Assembly: GCA_003243255.1 (NCBI GenBank)
Contig: QFQM01000081.1
Span: forward strand, 1-19,552
Source: Flavobacterium psychrophilum
GTDB lineage: Bacteria; Bacteroidota; Bacteroidia; Flavobacteriales; Flavobacteriaceae
Reading direction: 5' to 3'
DNA length: 19,552 bases
The translations under genes were made by a program, and so were the position numbers. Positions 15,165 through 19,552 of the stretch are shown here, one piece after another (within the stretch, counting starts at the first letter, position 1; each line of letters starts with the position of its first letter). Below the pieces are notes generated by a model. It saw only the letters and a list, made by a program, of their open reading frames with translations. It did not search any database and was not told the DNA's origin.

Positions 15165-16010
15165 TTATTTAGAAGCACCAGATTTCTGGTTTTTCATTTC
15201 TTTCTCGATCATGTCGTAGAACTGGTCAATTTTAGGAAGTACAAGGATTCTTGTTCTTCTGTTTGTAGCTCTTCCTTCAGCAGTATCGTTAGAAGTTAAC
15301 GGCACATACTCGCCACGTCCTGATGCTACTAAGCGTTTAGGGTCGATACCAAAGTCAGTCTGAAGCAATCTTACGATAGAAGTCGCACGCTTAACAGATA
15401 GATCCCAGTTGTCCTGAAGTACAGGGTTTTTGATAGGCACGTTATCAGTGTGTCCTTCAACCATACATTCGAAATCTGGTTTATCCTGAACGATTTTTGC
15501 AACTTTACCAAGGATTTCTTTAGCTCTGTCGCTTACCTGGTAGCTACCGCTTTTGAAAAGAAGTTTATCGGCGATAGAGATGTATACCACACCTTTCTCA
15601 ACGTTAACTTCAATATCCGGATCATTTACACCAACCGCTCTCTTAATGCTTGTAACAAGTGCAAGGGTAACAGAGTCTTTGCGTGTAAGTGCATCCTGAA
15701 GTCTTGTAATCTTAAGATCCTTCTCTTTAAGGCTCTCAAGAGATTTCTCAATGTTTTCAGCACCTTTAGAAGATAGTGTAGTAAGATTACCTACAGTGCT
15801 CATAAGGTCTGTATTGTTTCTTTTAAGATCATCCATGTGTTTAGCCATAGCATCTTTTTCTGCAAGGCATGTGTTAAGCTTAACAGTAGCACTGTTTAGC
15901 ATGTCCTGGATTTCTTTGTTTTTAGCTTCAAGCTCGGCAATCTTCTTTTTAGAACCGCATGAAGTCAGCGTCATCGCTGCTAACGTAAGTACTAGAATGG
16001 TTCTTCTCAT
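15165..16010 (-). CDS. OmpA/MotB-domain peptidoglycan-binding lipoprotein
   Basis: The 281-residue protein starts with a lipoprotein signal ending LTSC (lipidated Cys18), then GSKKK. A long coiled coil (about 21-118) leads to an OmpA-C domain (about 135-260). Peptidoglycan-binding residues Asp189 (GHTDN) and Arg208 (LSVKRA) are both present, as is the late RATNRRTRI motif. It therefore probably tethers the outer membrane to the cell wall, with the coiled coil as spacer or for oligomer formation. It resembles the flagellar-motor-like OmpA lipoproteins of Bacteroidetes but has no gliding or secretion partner genes here. It has an exact -7 box upstream and a strong terminator. Confidence 0.92.
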   Translation of the reverse strand: MRRTILVLTLAAMTLTSCGSKKKIAELEAKNKEIQDMLNSATVKLNTCLAEKDAMAKHMDDLKRNNTDLMSTVGNLTTLSSKGAENIEKSLESLKEKDLKITRLQDALTRKDSVTLALVTSIKRAVGVNDPDIEVNVEKGVVYISIADKLLFKSGSYQVSDRAKEILGKVAKIVQDKPDFECMVEGHTDNVPIKNPVLQDNWDLSVKRATSIVRLLQTDFGIDPKRLVASGRGEYVPLTSNDTAEGRATNRRTRILVLPKIDQFYDMIEKEMKNQKSGASK

Positions 16011-16034
16011 AAAAATTCAAGTTTAGATTTCTAA

Positions 16035-16042
16035 CAAAATTA
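16035..16042 (-). promoter_or_regulatory. Promoter -7 box for the OmpA lipoprotein gene
   Basis: The minus strand reads TAATTTTG, an exact TAnnTTTG, 25 bases before ATG 16010. No clean -33 TTG at 19-21 bases is seen. No terminator separates it from the upstream glycosyltransferase gene, so read-through may also occur. Confidence 0.5.
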
Positions 16043-16073
16043 AGTAATAATCAAAAAAATATAACGTACTTGT

Positions 16074-17081
16074 CTATAAAGTATTGTTAAATTTTTCATC
16101 AAATATCTTGCCTTTTCTTATGAAATACAAGTAGACAATGCTCTTAGTTTTGTAGTAGTTGGTGTATTGCTTTGAACCTCTTTTGTTTAGGAAGTAAAAA
16201 AGTTTTAAATAAAAGTAAAAATGAGATTTTAAGATTGCCCATAAATGTGCAAATTCCCCTTTAAAAAAATGTCTTACCCCGGAAATACCATCCTGGGACA
16301 GTCTCAAAAAGAGCACAGGAAAGAGTTTTGATGGCGGCAGATTCTTTAGCATCATCCATAGGGAATTCCTGTAATTAAGAAATGTTTTTCGGGGACTGCC
16401 GGCATTTAATGTTGCACCTCCTACATGGTATACCACGCTTTCACTGCAATACATTGCCTTATAATTAGCATTGAATGCCCTCCAGCATAAGTCTATCTCT
16501 TCCTGATGTGCAAAGAAGTCTTCATCAAATCCATTCAGGCTTCGGTACACTTCTTTACGAATAAAAAAACATGCTCCGGATGCCCAAAATATCTGAGTAG
16601 TGTCATTGTATTGCCCATTATCGGCTTCTATGGTATCAAATATACGTCCACGGCAAAATGGAAAACCATACTTATCTATGAAACCTCCGGCAGCTCCGGC
16701 GTATTCAAAATGGTTTTTGCTTTTGTAATCAAGGATTTTAGGCTGAATGATGGCAGTTTCATTATCATTTTCAAATAAAGAAAGTGTTGGTTGAAGCCAA
16801 CCTTCAGTAACTTCAATATCAGAGTTTACCAGTGCATAAATATCTTCTTCAACCTCTTGTAAAGCTTCATTGTAGCCTTTTGCATAGCCAAAATTACCTT
16901 TATTCTGAATGATCTTTATATCAGGATAATTTGCTTTTATAAATTCAACCGAATCGTCAGTAGAAGCATTATCTGTAACATAAACTGTTGCTTCCGGAGA
17001 ATATTGGGTTACAGAAGGTAAAAACTGTTCTAGCAGATTTTTTCCATTCCAGTTTAAAATTACTACAGCGATGCTTTTCAT
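16074..17081 (-). CDS. Glycosyltransferase family 2, rhamnosyltransferase-like
   Basis: The 335-residue protein has a GT-A fold: VVILNWNGKNLLEQFLPSV (6-24), the nucleotide-sugar segment TDNASTDDS (36-44), the metal-binding NSD at 86-88 in ALVNSDIEV, and the acceptor-site EE (194-195) in FFAHQEEIDLCWRAF. This is the WbbL-like GT2 group that adds rhamnose or other sugars to cell-surface polysaccharides. The C-terminal 90 residues are basic and aromatic with a hydrophobic stretch (PSKLFPVLFLRL) that could bind the membrane. Its ATG overlaps the stop of the upstream HsdR_N-type gene by one base (TAATG), so translation is coupled. No other polysaccharide genes are nearby. The donor and acceptor are unknown. 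Confidence 0.9.
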   Translation of the reverse strand: MKSIAVVILNWNGKNLLEQFLPSVTQYSPEATVYVTDNASTDDSVEFIKANYPDIKIIQNKGNFGYAKGYNEALQEVEEDIYALVNSDIEVTEGWLQPTLSLFENDNETAIIQPKILDYKSKNHFEYAGAAGGFIDKYGFPFCRGRIFDTIEADNGQYNDTTQIFWASGACFFIRKEVYRSLNGFDEDFFAHQEEIDLCWRAFNANYKAMYCSESVVYHVGGATLNAGSPRKTFLNYRNSLWMMLKNLPPSKLFPVLFLRLSQDGISGVRHFFKGEFAHLWAILKSHFYFYLKLFYFLNKRGSKQYTNYYKTKSIVYLYFIRKGKIFDEKFNNTL

Positions 17082-17530
17082 TAGTTAATGGTATATTCGG
17101 GTAAATCCTGAAGAAAAGAATACTTTTCCTCTTCATAGTCCATCTGACAAAAATAATGATTTAGGCCATTAGAAACCATCATATAAACAGCATTTAACGA
17201 CATATTGTAACGGGCAATCTGATCGAAAGTATTTTGAGATATAGTTACTCCCGGTGCTTTGCATTCAACTAAAAGTAATATTGATCCATCTGGATTAAAA
17301 ACAACAATATCATAGCGTTTATTTAAACCATTAATTTTAACTATTTTTTCAACATTAACATGCGATTTTGGATATTTTTTCTCTTCCAAAAGAAAACGGA
17401 CTACATGTTGCCTTACCCATTCCTCTGGAGTTAGAATGATGAATTTTTTACGTATCTCATCAAAAATCGCGACCTTATTTTCACTATTTTTGAAACGGAA
17501 AGTATAGTTGTTGAAATTTAGCTTTTGCAT
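17081..17530 (-). CDS. Stand-alone HsdR N-terminal-type (PD-(D/E)xK fold) protein
   Basis: The 149-residue protein resembles the type I restriction enzyme R N-terminal domain (HSDR_N_2, PF13588) without the helicase that normally follows. The nuclease-fold residues are all visible: Glu36/37 in PEEWVRQ, Asp74 in KRYDIVV, Glu89-Cys-Lys91 in LLVECKAP and Gln104 in FDQIARY. They could support metal-dependent DNA cleavage. No hsdM, hsdS or methylase is nearby, so it is not a restriction system. Its ATG lies 5 bases from an exact -7 box, which suggests a leaderless transcript. It is divergent from holA and coupled to a glycosyltransferase gene. The function is unknown; single-domain copies in this phylum are, as I recall, common and vertically inherited. 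Confidence 0.85.
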   Translation of the reverse strand: MQKLNFNNYTFRFKNSENKVAIFDEIRKKFIILTPEEWVRQHVVRFLLEEKKYPKSHVNVEKIVKINGLNKRYDIVVFNPDGSILLLVECKAPGVTISQNTFDQIARYNMSLNAVYMMVSNGLNHYFCQMDYEEEKYSFLQDLPEYTIN

Positions 17531-17534
17531 AAGG

Positions 17535-17542
17535 CAAATGTA
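17535..17542 (-). promoter_or_regulatory. Promoter -7 box for the HsdR_N-type gene
   Basis: The minus strand reads TACATTTG, an exact TAnnTTTG, ending 4 bases before the ATG whose A is at 17530. By the usual geometry the transcript starts at or within one or two bases of the ATG. TTTG occurs further upstream but at 28 bases, longer than normal. Confidence 0.5.
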
Positions 17543-17581
17543 ACTTTTTTAAGGCTATTTCCATATCTAACAAACAAGCTA

Positions 17582-18586
17582 GTGGACGAAGTTATTAAGA
17601 TCATAAACGAAATAAAACAGGGCAATATAAAGCCCATTTATTTTTTTATGGGTGAAGAACCCTATTATATTGATAAGCTTACCGAGTATATTGAAGATAA
17701 TGTCCTTTCAGAAGAAGATAAGGGTTTTAATCAAATGGTGCTTTACGGAAAGGATGTTACCATTGAAGATGTAGTTTCGAATGCAAAACGCTATCCTATG
17801 ATGGCCGACAGACAGGTGGTAATCGTTAAAGAAGCCCAGGAACTTTCAAGAAATATCGAAAAGTTGGAAAGCTATGCTGAGAATCCTCAACCTACAACGG
17901 TGCTTGTTTTTGCTTATAAATATAAAACGCTTGATAAACGTAAAAAGGTAACCAAGGTTCTGGAAAAGAAAGGTGTGGTTTTCGAAAGCAAGAAAATGTA
18001 TGAAAACCAGGTTGGTGAATGGATCAAGCGTGTATTGCAGGGTAAAAATTATTCGATCGAGCCTAAAGCAGCGGCTATGCTCGTTGAATTTTTAGGTACT
18101 GATTTGAGCAAGATAAGTAATGAGTTGGATAAGCTCATGATCATTTTGCCTAAAGGAAGCACGATTACGGCTCACGCGATTGAAGAGAATATAGGAATAA
18201 GTAAGGATTACAATGTATTTGAATTCCGTAAAGCGATAGGTGAACGTGATCAGTTGAAAGCTTACAAGATTGCAGATTATTTTTCTAATAATCCTAAGGA
18301 CAATCCTATAGTAATGACTACAGGCCTTGTGTTTGGTTTCTTTTCCCAGTTATTGCAGTATCACGGGCTTAAAGATAAAAATCCTTCCAATATTGCTAAG
18401 GTTTTAAAAGTCAATCCTTATTTTGTGAAGGATTATGATGTGGCAGCACGTAATTACCCTATGAAAAAGGTAAGCGCTATTGTAGCTGCCCTAAGGGATG
18501 TAGATGTAAAAAGTAAGGGCGTTGGTGCAAATGCCATTCCACAATCTGACCTGCTGAAAGAGATGCTTGTAAAGATTTTTAATTAA
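17582..18586 (+). CDS. holA: DNA polymerase III subunit delta
   Basis: The 334-residue clamp-loader subunit opens the beta sliding clamp. Family marks are IKPIYFFMGEEPYYID (16-31), RQVVIVKEAQEL in the AAA+-like N-terminal domain, EFLGTDLSKISNELDKL in domain II, and SKDYNVFEF at the start of domain III. The frame is open upstream to an ATG at 17525, but that would add 19 atypical residues and overlap the divergent gene. Delta proteins normally begin just before DEVIKII, so I chose GTG at 17582-17584 (V/MDEVIKII). The start is therefore non-ATG, with moderate certainty. The gene is divergent from the HsdR_N-type protein and followed after 46 bases by a small membrane gene. Confidence 0.92.
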   Translation: MDEVIKIINEIKQGNIKPIYFFMGEEPYYIDKLTEYIEDNVLSEEDKGFNQMVLYGKDVTIEDVVSNAKRYPMMADRQVVIVKEAQELSRNIEKLESYAENPQPTTVLVFAYKYKTLDKRKKVTKVLEKKGVVFESKKMYENQVGEWIKRVLQGKNYSIEPKAAAMLVEFLGTDLSKISNELDKLMIILPKGSTITAHAIEENIGISKDYNVFEFRKAIGERDQLKAYKIADYFSNNPKDNPIVMTTGLVFGFFSQLLQYHGLKDKNPSNIAKVLKVNPYFVKDYDVAARNYPMKKVSAIVAALRDVDVKSKGVGANAIPQSDLLKEMLVKIFN

Positions 18587-18599
18587 GCATTTTAATCAC

Positions 18600-18607
18600 G
18601 ATATTTG
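18600..18607 (+). promoter_or_regulatory. Possible -7 box for the 60-aa membrane protein gene
   Basis: GATATTTG has one mismatch to TAnnTTTG and lies 26 bases before ATG 18633, with no clear -33 TTG. The gene may instead be read through from holA, as no terminator follows holA. Confidence 0.3.
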
Positions 18608-18632
18608 CGGGCTATAAAATTGAAGAAACACG

Positions 18633-18815
18633 ATGGGAATGAATAAGAATACCATTTTAGGATGGGCAACTTTTATAATGATACTCATGGGCCTTTTGCT
18701 TATTGGGCTTGGCGCATTCAGGTATAACGATATTGCCGGATATGGCTTTGCAGCTGTTGGGATAGGCTTTTTTGCCATTGCCTGGGTATTCAGCTCTCTT
18801 AAAGGACGAGTGTAA
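18633..18815 (+). CDS. Small two-helix membrane protein, CAL67264-type
   Basis: The 60-residue protein has two hydrophobic helices (about 8-27 and 34-53) joined by a short polar turn (FRYNDIAGYG) and ends in a basic tail (SSLKGRV). The second helix is Gly-rich (GFAAVGIGFFAIAW). From memory it resembles a short conserved family of flavobacterial membrane proteins named CAL67264; I could not check this. Met1 or Met3 could be the start. It sits between holA and ettA on the same strand, 31 bases before ettA. The antisense frames over it have no family features. The function is unknown. Confidence 0.75.
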   Translation: MGMNKNTILGWATFIMILMGLLLIGLGAFRYNDIAGYGFAAVGIGFFAIAWVFSSLKGRV

Positions 18816-18846
18816 CCACAAACTAAAAACAATAAACATTTAAAAA

Positions 18847-19552
18847 ATGTCAGACGATAAGAAAGTAATATTTTCAATGTCCCGTGTAAATAAAACTTAC
18901 CCGGGTGCACAAAAACCTGTTTTAAAAGATATTTACCTGAGTTTTTTCTACGGTGCCAAAATTGGTATCCTTGGTCTTAACGGATCGGGTAAATCATCAC
19001 TATTAAAGATAATTGCAGGTGTTGATAAAAACTATCAGGGTGATGTAGTATTTTCTCCGGGATATACAGTAGGTTATCTTGAGCAGGAACCGCTTCTTGA
19101 TGAAAATAAAACCGTTATTGAAATCGTTCGTGAAGGTGTTGCCGAGACTGTAGCACTTCTTGATGAATTCAACAAAATAAATGATAGTTTTGGTGATCCT
19201 GAGGTTTATGAAGATGCAGATAAAATGCAAAAGCTTATGGATCGTCAGGCAGAACTTCAGGATAAAATTGACGCTGCCGGAGCTTGGGAACTTGATACCA
19301 AGCTTGAAATCGCAATGGATGCGCTACGTACTCCGGAAGCTGATACTCCAATCAAAGTACTTTCGGGTGGTGAAAAGAGACGTGTGGCACTTTGCCGTCT
19401 GCTTTTACAACAACCTGACGTACTATTGCTGGATGAGCCTACCAACCACCTTGATGCGGAGAGCGTACTGTGGTTAGAGCAGCATTTAGCGCAATATGCA
19501 GGTACTGTAATTGCTGTAACGCACGACCGTTATTTCCTTGATAATGTTGCAG
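18847..19552 (+). CDS. ettA: Energy-dependent translational throttle protein EttA, 5' part
   Basis: Only the first 235 codons are in the window; full-length EttA is about 555-565 residues. This ABC-F ATPase has no membrane domain; it binds the ribosomal E site and gates translation according to ATP/ADP level. The first ATPase domain is complete or nearly so: Walker [10 protein letters not shown] (43-51), GYLEQEP Q-loop region (about 76-82), signature [11 protein letters not shown] (172-182), Walker [12 protein letters not shown] (Asp196, Glu197) and H-switch His226 (THDRYFLD). The insert at about 90-150 contains the EttA arm. The segment [20 protein letters not shown] is diagnostic of EttA within ABC-F. 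The start ATG follows an A-rich leader. Confidence 0.93.
   Translation, partial: MSDDKKVIFSMSRVNKTYPGAQKPVLKDIYLSFFYGAKIGILGLNGSGKSSLLKIIAGVDKNYQGDVVFSPGYTVGYLEQEPLLDENKTVIEIVREGVAETVALLDEFNKINDSFGDPEVYEDADKMQKLMDRQAELQDKIDAAGAWELDTKLEIAMDALRTPEADTPIKVLSGGEKRRVALCRLLLQQPDVLLLDEPTNHLDAESVLWLEQHLAQYAGTVIAVTHDRYFLDNVA

Noticed and set aside
17081..17530. Remnant of a type I restriction system
   Set aside because: No hsdM, hsdS or helicase segment is found, the frame is intact and complete, and the upstream -7 box and coupled downstream gene argue for a stand-alone gene rather than a broken one.

Overview
The window looks like chromosomal housekeeping sequence from a member of the Flavobacteriaceae, probably Flavobacterium or a close relative. 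The reasons are low GC content, protein sequences of the Bacteroidetes type (topoisomerase IV, EttA, SerC, a 60-residue CAL67264-type membrane protein), promoter -7 boxes of the Bacteroidetes form TAnnTTTG, and the absence of convincing Shine-Dalgarno sequences. I see no rRNA, tRNA, CRISPR array, insertion sequence, integrase or prophage gene.

Layout, left to right. 1-130: last codons of an unidentified gene and its terminator. 206-1312 (+): lipoprotein of the serine beta-lactamase-like hydrolase family. 1367-4687 (-): an acyl-CoA reductase (LuxC-like), serC and serA, in that transcription order. Divergent from them at 4759-5112 (+) is a 2[4Fe-4S] ferredoxin. 5135-6375 (-): a SAM methyltransferase and a secreted Thr-rich protein, each with its own promoter. 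6588-10343 (+): the GTPase/ATPase ychF, then a close-packed cluster of FMN reductase, DUF2459 protein and small membrane protein, followed by an exported transglutaminase-like protein. 10468-15081 (+): parE and parC, the two subunits of topoisomerase IV. 15165-17530 (-): an OmpA-type lipoprotein, a GT2 glycosyltransferase and a stand-alone HsdR_N-type (PD-(D/E)xK) protein. 17582-19552 (+): holA (DNA polymerase III delta), a 60-aa membrane protein, and the 5' part of ettA, which runs off the window.

How the genes work together. SerC and SerA are two of the three steps of phosphoserine-pathway serine synthesis. ParE and ParC form one enzyme. The FMN reductase, DUF2459 and small membrane genes overlap and are probably translated in a coupled way. 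The HsdR_N protein and the glycosyltransferase overlap by one base (TAATG). Most transcription-unit ends carry clear hairpin terminators, several shared by convergent genes. No gap exceeds 300 bases. The longest (6376-6587, 212 bases) holds two promoters and a repeat-rich, palindromic stretch.

There is no obvious new defence or mobile system. The items I find most worth a second look are the LuxC-like reductase/ferredoxin/serC/serA neighbourhood, the stand-alone nuclease-fold protein that appears to be read from a leaderless transcript, the cruciform-capable repeat overlapping the ychF promoter, the mutually exclusive hairpins in the serC-serA spacer, and several intergenic palindromes that look like dispersed repeats.
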